64,000 nucleotides of DNA from Paractinoplanes toevensis (lineage in GTDB: Bacteria; Actinomycetota; Actinomycetes; Mycobacteriales; Micromonosporaceae): positions 62,001 to 126,000 of the forward strand of contig NZ_BOQN01000072.1 of NCBI RefSeq assembly GCF_018332695.1. The letters run 5' to 3'. Of the stretch, positions 40,957 to 49,142 are shown piece after piece. Under the pieces are notes generated by a model, which saw only the letters and a program-made list of their open reading frames with translations, was not told where the DNA came from and did not search any database. Made by a program: the position numbers and the translations under genes. The stretch's first letter is position 1; each line of letters begins with the position of its first letter.

Positions 40957-41892
40957 TTACCGGGCGTTGGCGTGTCGGTCGACGGACAGCCAGTCGTCGT
41001 AACTGGCTCCGGTGACATCCTGCAGCAACGCGATGTCCTCGGCGAACAACGGCAGCAGCTCGGCGCGCTCCGCCGGCGTGGTGACCGGCCTGGTCCCCTG
41101 CTTGCGGTGCAGCAGGGTGAGCAGCGGCCCGCGCGCGGCGAGCCGCACCGGCACCGGTAACCGGTGGCCGAACTCGCCACCGGAGCGCAGCAGCCATCGC
41201 AGCACCCCGTTGACCCGGTTGTCCTCGACGACGTGACGGTTCACGTTCTCCTTGGGGATCGCCGAGAGCACCCCCGTCTCCACTCCCAGGAACGCGCAGA
41301 CCCGGTCGAGCGTGACGGCCGGATCATCCTTGAGCTCGCGGTAGCGCAGGACGAGGACCTGCTCCCGCGGGAAATGCTGGTACAGGTTCGCGAGCTGGCG
41401 GCCGTACAGGCCCTGCCGGGTGTAGTGCCAGAAGTCGGCCCAGCCGGCCGCGATCCGGGACTCCTCCGCGCGGCAGGCGGCCAGGAAATCGGCCTCCGGT
41501 TCCAGGCCCGCGATCCACAGGTGGGTCCAGTTCGAATGCGCCCGGTCCACCGGGTCACGCAGCAGCAGGATGATCTTCGCGTCCGGGATCAGGGCGGCGA
41601 TGCGTTCGTGGGCCTTCTCGTCGTACAGGTAGAAGGGTGTTGCCTCGCCGCGCAGCGCGCCCGCCGGGGCCGGGGCGAACAGCGCCTCGTAGTCCTCGCG
41701 GCGCCACACGTGCTCCTGGTAGGTCTGCACGTCGCCGGGGCCGCCGTGGCGGGGCGGCGGGCCGTCGGAGAGGAAGAACTTGGGTTCCTTGACCGCCGAC
41801 AGGAACAGCGAGGGATGCGGCTGCAGCGCGGCGTGGAGCGCCGTGGTGCCGGCCTTCGGCACCCCGGCGATCAGGAAGTCGGGCAGTGGCAT
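40957..41892 (-). CDS. PAPS-dependent sulfotransferase
   Basis: The 311-residue protein has the 5'-phosphosulfate loop DFLIAGVPKAGTTALHAAL (PKAGTT) near residue 10 and the 3'-phosphate motif ILLLRDPVDRAHSNWTHL near 110. KEPKFFLSD is the position typical of heparan/carbohydrate-type sulfotransferases. It moves sulfate from PAPS to a sugar or other hydroxyl. With the propeller protein gene 72 bases downstream it could form a two-gene operon for a sulfated glycan or glycolipid; this is inference. Confidence 0.88.
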   Translation of the reverse strand: MPLPDFLIAGVPKAGTTALHAALQPHPSLFLSAVKEPKFFLSDGPPPRHGGPGDVQTYQEHVWRREDYEALFAPAPAGALRGEATPFYLYDEKAHERIAALIPDAKIILLLRDPVDRAHSNWTHLWIAGLEPEADFLAACRAEESRIAAGWADFWHYTRQGLYGRQLANLYQHFPREQVLVLRYRELKDDPAVTLDRVCAFLGVETGVLSAIPKENVNRHVVEDNRVNGVLRWLLRSGGEFGHRLPVPVRLAARGPLLTLLHRKQGTRPVTTPAERAELLPLFAEDIALLQDVTGASYDDWLSVDRHANAR

Positions 41893-42099
41893 GAGGGCTC
41901 CCTCCGCTCGAAAGTGAGGGTAAGCCTACAGATTGAGTAGGTTTTCGCGAGCCGACTCCACGTGCTGAGACGTCCCGGCGCATCAGCGCGAGGGGACCAG
42001 CCGGCGCCACCAACTGGCCCGCCGGAAGCGGGGGCATTCCCCCGGCTCACAGAGCGCGCAGTCGGTTCCCCGGCGGTGGTGTTCGTGGGCGCGACGCGG

Positions 42100-42329
42100 A
42101 TGCCCGCAGACACAGAGTGCTTCCTCGGCTTTCATCGCTTCACCAACGGTAAGGGCGCCCGAAAGCTACGGGCCCAGTTTTTCAGGGTCCCCATACCCTG
42201 CAAGTATCCATCGGTCGCGATCTCTATGCGTCACCCGATCCGGTACATGCTTCGTGACTCTTCGTGTTGTCGACGTGCGGTGACCGGGTTCACTATGGCA
42301 ATTCCGGCATGTTCATCTTGCCGGTTTTT
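42100..42329 (+). ncRNA. Candidate small RNA ending at an orphan terminator
   Basis: An intrinsic terminator on the plus strand has no plus-strand gene upstream of it for 4 kb, and hairpins precede it in a stretch of lower G+C. This suggests a short untranslated transcript. The 5' end is unknown and given only roughly. No Rfam-type riboswitch core was recognised. Confidence 0.3.
42304..42329 (+). terminator. Orphan intrinsic terminator
   Basis: CCGGCA (42304-42309), a 9-base loop, TGCCGG (42319-42324) and TTTTT form a classical Rho-independent terminator. It faces the plus strand where no gene is annotated. Confidence 0.65.
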
Positions 42330-42519
42330 CTAGGGATTTAAGGGCATTGAGAGTTTATGCCAGTTTTACACGTTTAGTCGGCTAAAGACGCAACCTGTCC
42401 GTTACTTAGAGTGACTCGTGTGACATGGCTCTACTTCCGCCGCCGCTAGTGAACTGCCCAGGTCATCCGGTTGGTCGACCAGAACCACCCGTACGCCGTC
42501 ACGCTGGCCCTTTGGTCAG

Positions 42520-42547
42520 TTGACGCAGCGTAGTGAGTTGCTAGGTT
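42520..42547 (+). promoter_or_regulatory. Sigma-70-like promoter of the glycosyltransferase genes
   Basis: TTGACG (42520-42525), a 16-base spacer and TAGGTT (42542-42547) closely match the housekeeping actinobacterial consensus. Transcription would start about 75 bases before the first GT2 ATG. Confidence 0.6.
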
Positions 42548-42630
42548 GTTCATCTGAAGCAAGCGACCTGCGGTTCTGCTCCCGGAATTCGCCGAGAAGT
42601 TGCTTTGCCGAGCCCTGGGGAGGGACCGAC

Positions 42631-43608
42631 ATGGAGCTTTCAAGCAACGGCGGAAACACGTACGGTGACGAGGGTTTGTCACCGACGGTGAGCGTGGTCA
42701 TCCCGGCCATGAACGAGGAGCGGAATCTCCCGCACGTGTTCGCCGCCCTCCCCGAAGGCGTGACCGAGGTGATCCTGGTCGACGGCGGCTCCGTCGACCG
42801 CACGGTCGCGGTCGCCCTCGAGCTGCGCCCCGACGTGAAGGTCGTGCACCAGACCCGCAAGGGCAAAGGCAACGCGCTGGCCTGCGGTTTCGCCGCCTGC
42901 AGCGGCGACATCATCGTGATGATCGACGCCGACGGATCGACCGACCCGGGCGAGATCCCGCTCTTCGTCAAGCAGCTGGTCGACGGCGCCGACTTCGTGA
43001 AGGGCTCGCGCTTCTCCAACGGCGGGCACAGCCACGACATCACCAGCCTGCGCAAGCTCGGCAACGACGGCCTCAACATCGTGGTCAACGTGCTGTTCGG
43101 GACCCGCTTCACCGACCTCTGCTACGGCTACAACGCCTTCTGGCGCAGCGTCGTACCCGTCCTCGACCTGCCCGACACCCGCCTGCCGCAGCCGGCCGAC
43201 GGCAGCAAGCTGTGGGGCGACGGCTTCGAGATCGAAACGATGATCAACATCCGGGCGGCGGCCGACGGCATGAAGGTCGGCGAGGTCGGCAGCATCGAAC
43301 ACGCCCGCATCCACGGCGAGAGCAACCTCAACACCTTCCGCGACGGCTTCCGCGTGCTGCGCACCATCTTCAGCGAGTACGGCCGGATGCGCAGCCAGCG
43401 GCGCAAGGGCGTCCGCCGCCCCGGCGGTGTGATCGTGCACCAGCAGCGCACCAGCGCCGAGTCCCGCGGCTACGGCCAGATGGTCAACCGCCCGGCGATC
43501 ACCCGCTCGGTCCAGTCGTCCGCCCCGATCAACCAGCCCACCCGCGAGGTCGGCACCCGCACCGGCGACATCAAGCCGCTGCCCATGCCCTCCTCCGTCG
43601 AGGACTGA
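42631..43608 (+). CDS. Family-2 glycosyltransferase
   Basis: The 325-residue protein has a GT2 GT-A domain: SVVIPAMNEERNLPHVFAALP, VILVDGGSVDRT, QTRKGKGNALACGFAA, VMIDADGSTDP (DxD nucleotide-sugar/metal site) and FVKGSRFSNGG. It looks like the dolichyl-phosphate-mannose/GtrB-like polyprenyl-phosphate class but lacks membrane segments in the C-terminal 100 residues, which are basic and then Ser/Thr/Pro-rich. It probably moves a sugar to a lipid or polysaccharide at the membrane's inner face. ATG 42631 follows GGGGAGGG. It is first of three GT2 genes on this strand. Confidence 0.87.
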   Translation: MELSSNGGNTYGDEGLSPTVSVVIPAMNEERNLPHVFAALPEGVTEVILVDGGSVDRTVAVALELRPDVKVVHQTRKGKGNALACGFAACSGDIIVMIDADGSTDPGEIPLFVKQLVDGADFVKGSRFSNGGHSHDITSLRKLGNDGLNIVVNVLFGTRFTDLCYGYNAFWRSVVPVLDLPDTRLPQPADGSKLWGDGFEIETMINIRAAADGMKVGEVGSIEHARIHGESNLNTFRDGFRVLRTIFSEYGRMRSQRRKGVRRPGGVIVHQQRTSAESRGYGQMVNRPAITRSVQSSAPINQPTREVGTRTGDIKPLPMPSSVED

Positions 43609-43803
43609 GCCCTCCGTCTCCTCCGTCGAGGACCCGGCTTCCCTCCGCCCCTTCTCCCTCGAGGAGCGGCCTCTCCTTTCGCCGCGGACCTGGTCCCCTC
43701 CCCCGCCGAGGACCTGGTCCGCGCCCTCGCCGAGCACGCGTGGCCCCGCGACCGCGTGCTCGGCATACCCCGACATTCCCGCAACACCCCTGGAGCAACT
43801 CCC
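43609..43803. other. 195-base spacer with short degenerate repeats
   Basis: The gap between the first and second GT2 genes contains tandem-like segments: CCGTCGAGGAC twice near 43595-43635 and GACCTGGTCC twice near 43687-43720. They appear to be an extension of the 3' coding end of the first gene. No gene seen. Confidence 0.4.
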
Positions 43804-44682
43804 GTGGAAAATCAGCGCGCCGCCGTCACCGTGGTCATCCCCGCCCACTCCGCCGAACGCTGGCACACCCTGGTCCGCGCCGTGGCCTCGGCCCGCTCAC
43901 AGACCGCCGCGGCGGCCGAGGTGGTCGTGGTCGTCGACCACAACCCCCGGCTGTTCCACCGGATCCGCCGCGACCTGGCCGGCATCACCGTCCTGGAGAG
44001 CGAATACCTCCCCGGCATGGCCGGCGCCCGCAACACCGGCGCGTTCCACGCCGAGACCTCACTGATCGCGTTCCTCGACGACGACACCGTCGCCGACCCC
44101 GAGTGGCTGAGCCGCCTGCTGGCGCCGTTCGGCGACCCCGACGTGGTCGGCACCGGCGCCGGCGTCACTCCGGAATGGACCGGAACCCGCCCACGCTGGC
44201 TGCCCGACGAGTTCCTGTGGGCGGCCGGCGGCGCCACCGCGACCCGCGGCGCCCGCCCGGCCGGCATGGTGGTCCGCCGCGACGCGTTCCGCCAGGTGGG
44301 CGGCTTCGGCACCGGCGGCGGCACCTCGCTGTACGCCCGGATGACCGACCTGGCCGGCGGCCGCTGGACGTTCCTGCCCGACGCCCTGGTCCGCCACCAG
44401 GTGCCGGCCCGCACCACCACGTTCGGCACGTTCCTGCGCCGCTGCTACACCGAGGGCCGCGGCACGATCCGCCCGGCCACCCTGCGGTTCGCCACCGACC
44501 TGCGCACCCTGCCCCGGGCGCTGGCCCGCAACCTGTCGGCCGCACTGCGCGGCGAGGGCGCCACCCACGTCCTGCGAGCCGGCACCGTCCTGGCCGGCGT
44601 GGCCGCAGCCGGCCTGGGCACCGTCATCGAATCGGTCACCGCCCGCCGAGCCCCGCACCACATCCTGGAACCGGCCCGGTGA
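43804..44682 (+). CDS. Family-2 glycosyltransferase
   Basis: The 292-residue protein has a GT2 domain: VTVVIPAHSAERWHTLVRAV, EVVVVVDHNPRLFHRI, YLPGMAGARNTGAFHAE and the metal site FLDDDTVADPEWLS, followed by an acceptor region (EFLWAAGGATATRG, RRDAFRQVGGFGTG). The C-terminus has one hydrophobic segment (VLAGVAAAGLGTVIESV). GTG 43804 was chosen because it opens the GT-A fold directly (VENQRAAVTVVIP) and TGGAG lies upstream. The third GT2 gene starts 15 bases after its stop. Confidence 0.85.
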   Translation: MENQRAAVTVVIPAHSAERWHTLVRAVASARSQTAAAAEVVVVVDHNPRLFHRIRRDLAGITVLESEYLPGMAGARNTGAFHAETSLIAFLDDDTVADPEWLSRLLAPFGDPDVVGTGAGVTPEWTGTRPRWLPDEFLWAAGGATATRGARPAGMVVRRDAFRQVGGFGTGGGTSLYARMTDLAGGRWTFLPDALVRHQVPARTTTFGTFLRRCYTEGRGTIRPATLRFATDLRTLPRALARNLSAALRGEGATHVLRAGTVLAGVAAAGLGTVIESVTARRAPHHILEPAR

Positions 44683-44697
44683 GCCCGATGTGCGCCG

Positions 44698-46056
44698 GTG
44701 AGTGACGACGGTCTGGGCCGGCCCTGGGCGCCGGCGCGGCGGGCCGAGTCGTTGCTCACCGCTCCCCCGATCACCCCGATCGCGGCGGACCTGCCGGCCG
44801 TGGTGCTCGACCTGGACCTGGCCGACCCGCTGCCCTCGGTGCCGGCCGTGCACACCGACGGCCGCCGCGTCCGGCAGGCGTGGGCGCTGGTCCGGTTGTT
44901 CACCGAGCCGCTCGGCACCGTCCTCGTCGACGTACCCGACGCCGGCCTGCGCCCGACGGAGCTCGGCGCCGCCATCCAGGCCGGCCTCGCCGAGGCCCTG
45001 CGCCCGCACCTCGGCGACCTGCCGCTGCCGATCGACGGTCACGTGCCGGCGACCGAGCCCGCGTTCCTGGCGAGCCGCCGCGCGCTGATGGCCACCGCCC
45101 CGCACCTGACCGTGGTGGTCTGCACCCGGGAGCGCCCCGGGGCACTGGCCCGCTGCCTGGACAGCCTGCTGGTGCAGGACTACCCCGCCTACCGCATCCT
45201 GGTCGTCGACAACGCCCCGACCAGCGAGGCCACCGCCGAGGTGGTGCGCTCCGCGGCCCGCCGCGGCCCGGTCGACTACCTGCGCGAGCCGAACCCCGGC
45301 CTCTCCCACGCCCGCAACGCCGCGGTCCGGTCCGCTCCCGGCCGGATCCTGGCCTGGATCGACGACGACGAGGTGGCCGACCGGCACTGGCTGGCCGAGG
45401 TGGCAAGGGCACTCGCCGAGCACCCGGAGGCCGACGTGGTCTCCGGCGTCACCCTGCCGGCCGAGCTGGAGACCCGCGCCCAGTTGTGGTTCGAGCAGTT
45501 CGGCGGCCACAGCAAGCGTCGCGGCTTCACCCCCGACGTGTTCGGCCCGCACAGCGTGCTCCGGCAGAGCCCGCTGTACCCCGTGCCGCCGTTCGCCACC
45601 GGCGCCAACATGGTGTTCCGCCCCGGCGTGATCCAGCGGATCGGCATGTTCGACACCGCGCTGGGCGCCGGTACCCCCGCCACCGGCGCCGAGGACACCC
45701 TGGCCTTCACCCAGGTCCTGATCAGCGGCGGCACGATCGTCTACCAGCCCACCGCCCTGACCTACCGCTACCACGACCGCGACCTGGACGGCCTCCGCCA
45801 GCACGTGGCCGGCCACGGCACCGGCCTGGCCGCCGCCTGCACAAGCCTGCTGCTGTCCCGCCCCGGCCTAGTGTGGCGAGCGCTGGCCCTGGCCCCCACC
45901 GCCCTGCGAGACCTGGCCGCCCGCGAGACCCCAGAAGCCGAAACCCCAAGAGACGACTTCCCCCGAGACCTACGCCGAGCCGAGCGCCGGGGCATGCTCG
46001 CCGGCCCCCGCGCCTACCTGAAGGGCCGCCGCCAGGCCAAGCGCGCCACCCGCTGA
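44698..46056 (+). CDS. Family-2 glycosyltransferase with N-terminal extension
   Basis: The 452-residue protein carries about 130 residues of unknown character (aspartate- and proline-rich; VVLDLDLADPLPSV) before a GT2 domain: LTVVVCTRERPGALARCLDSLL, ILVVDNAPTSEATAEVV, LSHARNAAVRSAPG and WIDDDEVADRHWL (metal site). TGAEDTLAFTQVLISGG is the acceptor-side motif of GT2 rhamnosyl/galactosyl-type transferases. The last 50 residues are basic. Start GTG 44698 is 15 bases after the second GT2 gene, in the same operon. The three probably build a surface or cell-wall polysaccharide. Confidence 0.86.
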   Translation: MSDDGLGRPWAPARRAESLLTAPPITPIAADLPAVVLDLDLADPLPSVPAVHTDGRRVRQAWALVRLFTEPLGTVLVDVPDAGLRPTELGAAIQAGLAEALRPHLGDLPLPIDGHVPATEPAFLASRRALMATAPHLTVVVCTRERPGALARCLDSLLVQDYPAYRILVVDNAPTSEATAEVVRSAARRGPVDYLREPNPGLSHARNAAVRSAPGRILAWIDDDEVADRHWLAEVARALAEHPEADVVSGVTLPAELETRAQLWFEQFGGHSKRRGFTPDVFGPHSVLRQSPLYPVPPFATGANMVFRPGVIQRIGMFDTALGAGTPATGAEDTLAFTQVLISGGTIVYQPTALTYRYHDRDLDGLRQHVAGHGTGLAAACTSLLLSRPGLVWRALALAPTALRDLAARETPEAETPRDDFPRDLRRAERRGMLAGPRAYLKGRRQAKRATR

Positions 46057-46231
46057 CGCGCACGGCCGGGTAACCCGTCGGCGCTCATGGGCGCCCGCGG
46101 CGGTCCCTCGCTCGACGTAATTGATCACCTTTGCGGGGTTTCTCCGTTTTGGAGCCTCTGCCGAAAGTCGTAGATTCAGATCCCGCTCCGGACCGAAGCG
46201 GCGGCGGCCCGCGAACCGGAAGGCTACGGCC

Positions 46232-46471
46232 ATGTTCATCGATTCTCTGAGGCTGGCCGAGGCCGGGGTGGCGGCAGCCCTCATTCTCGGCTCTATTGCG
46301 TTGCCCGCCGCCTGGAACGCGCTCGACCCGACGATCGGTGCGGTGCTCGCCACGATGTGGATGATCCTCACAGCCGGTGTCTATGCACTACACGCCGTGA
46401 CGTTCGACTGCTTTCGGCTCACTGGTCAGCAGCGTCGGCGGAATTTTTCGCTCACCCGCAGTAGACGGTGA
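46232..46471 (+). CDS. Small membrane protein of unknown function
   Basis: A 79-residue ORF (MFIDSLRLAEAGVAAALILG) with two hydrophobic segments (about 9-27 and 31-58) and a basic C-terminus (GQQRRRNFSLTRSRR). GGAAGG lies eight bases upstream. No family recognised. Confidence 0.55.
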   Translation: MFIDSLRLAEAGVAAALILGSIALPAAWNALDPTIGAVLATMWMILTAGVYALHAVTFDCFRLTGQQRRRNFSLTRSRR

Positions 46472-46539
46472 ACCGTTTTTTCGCCGCGACCGTAATCCCC
46501 GGCAAGACGTTGGCGCTTCAACCACCGGGAGCGACGAAG

Positions 46540-47199
46540 ATGTTCCGACTGATCCAACTGCACACCGACAGCGGCATCCCCCGCATCGGCGTCGAGCCCG
46601 ACGGTTACGTCAGCGCCCGCACCGCCCTGGCCCATTACCGCAGCCGTCCCGCCGCCTACTTCGGCGTGGGCCGCTTCGACCACGAGGGCACCCTCGCCGA
46701 GATCATCCTGGACCGGCTGTGCGGACCCCTCGGTGACTGCCCCCGGCCGGCGTCCGTCGTGCACGCCCGCACGTACCAGCGGCTGTGCGCCACCTGCTCG
46801 CTCGGTCTCGAGGTGCTGACCGTCCCGGAACTGGCCCGCATGCTCGGCATCGCCTGCCGCCTCGCCCCGGTGCTCGCGCGCTCGGGCCGGCACGCCCGCC
46901 TCGAGGTCGCCTCCCCGGCCGGCAACCGGATCGCCCGCGAGTTCGCCTCCCACGTGCACGACCCGATCTGGCGCCTCGAACTCTGCGCCGAACTGGCCCG
47001 CGACGCCGGCTCGGTGAACGGCCTGCTGATCGGCGTCGGCGCGCTGACCCATCGCGACGTGCTCGACCTCTACCCCCGGTTGTGCACGCTCGCCGACGAA
47101 CTGCCGGCAAGCGTGCGCGAGGAACTCACCCGGGCCACCGTTCGCCCGCTGTCGCCGGCCGGCGTGGCCGGGCTCCGGATGGGCCTGTCACACAAGTGA
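46540..47199 (+). CDS. Hypothetical protein
   Basis: A 219-residue cytosolic protein beginning MFRLIQLHTDSGIPRIGVEP, with CGPLGDCP and RLCATCSLGLEVL (four cysteines), then helical leucine-rich segments (LARMLGIACRLAPVLARSGR, LTHRDVLDLYPRLC). The cysteine placement is not a recognised zinc motif. ATG 46540 has GGGAG about eight bases upstream. I do not recognise the family. It is convergent with the ScyD/ScyE-like gene, 5 bases between stops. Confidence 0.6.
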   Translation: MFRLIQLHTDSGIPRIGVEPDGYVSARTALAHYRSRPAAYFGVGRFDHEGTLAEIILDRLCGPLGDCPRPASVVHARTYQRLCATCSLGLEVLTVPELARMLGIACRLAPVLARSGRHARLEVASPAGNRIAREFASHVHDPIWRLELCAELARDAGSVNGLLIGVGALTHRDVLDLYPRLCTLADELPASVREELTRATVRPLSPAGVAGLRMGLSHK

Positions 47200-47204
47200 G
47201 CCGG

Positions 47205-48317
47205 TCACCGCAGTGAGATGCGGAGCACCGAACCGGTGCCTTTGCAGACGCTGCAGTTCGTGACGAACGCGGAGTGCCCGCGGATCGCCAGCCCGCCCGG
47301 CGCGGTCAGCTCCTTCGACGCGATCTCCCGCTGCCGGCCGTGCCGGTCGACCCGGATCAGCGCTCCGGTCCGGTCGCCGGAGAGCAGGCCCTTCTTGGCG
47401 ATCTCCAGCACGTACAGCTTCCGATCGGGCCCGAACGCCAGGTCGATGATGTTGGTGAAGCCCGACGCGTACACCGTCGGCTGGTGCCCCGGCCGGACCC
47501 GCCACACCCGCGCCTTGCCGGTCAGGAACGGGAATCCGGTCAGCTCGCCCACGTAGAAGGCGCCGTCCGGGCCCTGCACGACCGAGGTCGGCACGGCCTG
47601 CATCGGGATCGGCGTGCCCGCCGGCGGCCCGCCCGGGATGTTCGGTGCCGGGACCGTGCGGGACGAGAACACCGCCAGCGTCGACAGCCGGCCGTCCGAG
47701 CCCACCCGCACCAGCGAGTTGCCGCCCGCGTCGGCGACCACCTGACCATCACGCACCACGGCCACCGAGTTGGGGTTGGTATCCGGCGGTTGCACGCGAT
47801 CGGGGTTCACCCGTTTCTCGTACGCCCCGAGGTTGGCGACCAGGGACGGCCCGGACCGGCCCGCCCGATAGAGCTTCGCCATGCCGGACAATTCCTTGAT
47901 CTGCGACCGCAGGTCGGGGTTACCGCCCAGCCCGACCGTGAAATAGAGCGTGCCCCGCCGATCGACGGCCACGTCGGAGACGCCACCGGCCTCGGTGCCC
48001 TCCGGCGACGCCAACGACGGCAGCCCGCGCAGGACCCGCTTCTGCCGGCCGTGCGCGAGCCGGGTGATCGCCGCGGACCGGCCGAAGCACACCGGGCCAC
48101 CCTCGGGACCCTCCTTCCGGCACGGGCCGGAACCACCCCGGCCGGCCTCGGCGACGTAGAGCGCACCGTCGGGCCCGAACGCCAGCCCGCGCGGATTGTC
48201 GAGCCCGGCCGCCACCCGGACCGGCGACGCGGCGCCACCCGCCGCGGCCGGCGCCGCCGAGACGAGCACGGCACCGGCCGCGAGGACGGCGGTGAGAGCG
48301 ATACGTTTCGTGATCAT
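47205..48317 (-). CDS. Secreted ScyD/ScyE-family beta-propeller protein
   Basis: The 370-residue precursor has a signal peptide (MITKRIALTAVLAAGAVLVS, cleavage near PAAAGG) and propeller repeats: GLDNPRGLAFGPDGALYVAEAGRGG, GVSDVAVDRRGTLYFTVGLGG, DAGGNSLVRVGSDG, VVQGPDGAFYVGELTGFPF, DLAFGPDRKLYVLEIAKKGL, GGLAIRGHSAFVTNCSV. This matches the ScyD/ScyE family (NHL-like propellers), widespread in actinobacteria with unknown activity there. It is extracellular. ATG 48317 follows CAGGGGGC. Monocistronic and divergent from the kinase gene. Confidence 0.82.
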   Translation of the reverse strand: MITKRIALTAVLAAGAVLVSAAPAAAGGAASPVRVAAGLDNPRGLAFGPDGALYVAEAGRGGSGPCRKEGPEGGPVCFGRSAAITRLAHGRQKRVLRGLPSLASPEGTEAGGVSDVAVDRRGTLYFTVGLGGNPDLRSQIKELSGMAKLYRAGRSGPSLVANLGAYEKRVNPDRVQPPDTNPNSVAVVRDGQVVADAGGNSLVRVGSDGRLSTLAVFSSRTVPAPNIPGGPPAGTPIPMQAVPTSVVQGPDGAFYVGELTGFPFLTGKARVWRVRPGHQPTVYASGFTNIIDLAFGPDRKLYVLEIAKKGLLSGDRTGALIRVDRHGRQREIASKELTAPGGLAIRGHSAFVTNCSVCKGTGSVLRISLR

Positions 48318-48456
48318 CTGAGCCCCCTGAGTGCTTGACCAACATTCAGGACCCTGACCCTGGGGGAAGGTCAAGCCCATGGCCCGAACGGGCCGAGGCG
48401 CGTACCCGTCGTTGATCCGACCCCGGCCGGGTGACCTCCCGGTACCGTTCGTGGCC

Positions 48457-49137
48457 ATGACCATCACGTTCGACGCTCTGGCCGACCGGGCGAGATCGCT
48501 GGTGGCCGGCGGCGGCCGGGCGGTGCTCGGCATCGCCGGCCCGCCCGCGGCCGGCAAGACCACCCTGGCCGAGGAACTGGTCGCCGCGCTCGCCCCGCAC
48601 CCGCCCGCCGGGCTCGAGGCCGGCCGCTGGGTCGCGCACGTCCCGATGGACGGCTTCCACCTGGCCGACGTCGAACTGGAACGCCTCGGCCTGCGCGATC
48701 GCAAAGGCGCGCCGGACACCTTCGACGCGCTCGGCTACGCGGCCCTGCTGCGCCGGCTGCACGAGGACGAAGACGAGATCATCTACGCGCCCGGCTTCGA
48801 ACGGGTCATCGAGCAGCCGATCGCCGGCGCCATCCCGATCGAGCGCACCGCCCGCCTGATCGTCTCCGAGGGCAACTACCTGCTGGTGGACACCCCGCGC
48901 TGGCGAACGGTCCGGCCGATGCTGACCGAGGTCTGGTACGCCGACCTCGACCAGGACACCCGCCTCGGCCGGCTGATCGCCCGGCACCTGCGCTTCGGCA
49001 AGGACGAGACGGCCGCGACCGCCTGGGCGACCGGCACCGACGAGCGCAACGCCGAGGTGATCCGGGCGACCCGCGAACGTGCCGACCTGGTAATCCCGGC
49101 CTCTTTGATCCACCGCATCGGCACCCCGCCCGCCTGA
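48457..49137 (+). CDS. P-loop nucleoside/fructose-kinase-like protein
   Basis: The 226-residue protein is a uridine-kinase-like P-loop kinase: VLGIAGPPAAGKTTLAEELV (Walker A GPPAAGKT), VPMDGFHLADVELERLG (Asp base), IYAPGFERVIEQP, LIVSEGNYLLVD and VWYADLDQDTRLGRLIARHLRFGK. It belongs to the PRK/PanK-like group of sugar or nucleoside kinases; the substrate is unresolved. The metallophosphoesterase gene starts 5 bases after its stop, so they form an operon. Confidence 0.83.
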   Translation: MTITFDALADRARSLVAGGGRAVLGIAGPPAAGKTTLAEELVAALAPHPPAGLEAGRWVAHVPMDGFHLADVELERLGLRDRKGAPDTFDALGYAALLRRLHEDEDEIIYAPGFERVIEQPIAGAIPIERTARLIVSEGNYLLVDTPRWRTVRPMLTEVWYADLDQDTRLGRLIARHLRFGKDETAATAWATGTDERNAEVIRATRERADLVIPASLIHRIGTPPA

Positions 49138-49142
49138 GTGGC

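Larger units (their letters stand above)
41893..42630. other. 738-base intergenic region with structured elements
   Basis: It separates the divergent sulfotransferase and GT2 genes. From about 42150 to 42420 the G+C content drops well below the genome average. It has a hairpin CAGGGT-6-ACCCTG (42183-42200), an intrinsic terminator (42304-42329), TTTAG-TCGG-CTAAA (42373-42386) and a good sigma-70-like promoter (42520-42547). No convincing protein gene was found. Confidence 0.5.

Noticed and set aside
41880..41945. Sequence AAGTGAGGGTAAGCCTACAG resembling an iron box upstream of the sulfotransferase
   Set aside because: Only half of the IdeR/DmdR consensus fits and the two halves are not symmetric.
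42340..42630. Cyclic-di-GMP or cyclic-di-AMP riboswitch before the glycosyltransferases
   Set aside because: I looked for GEMM and ydaO core motifs and found no convincing match.
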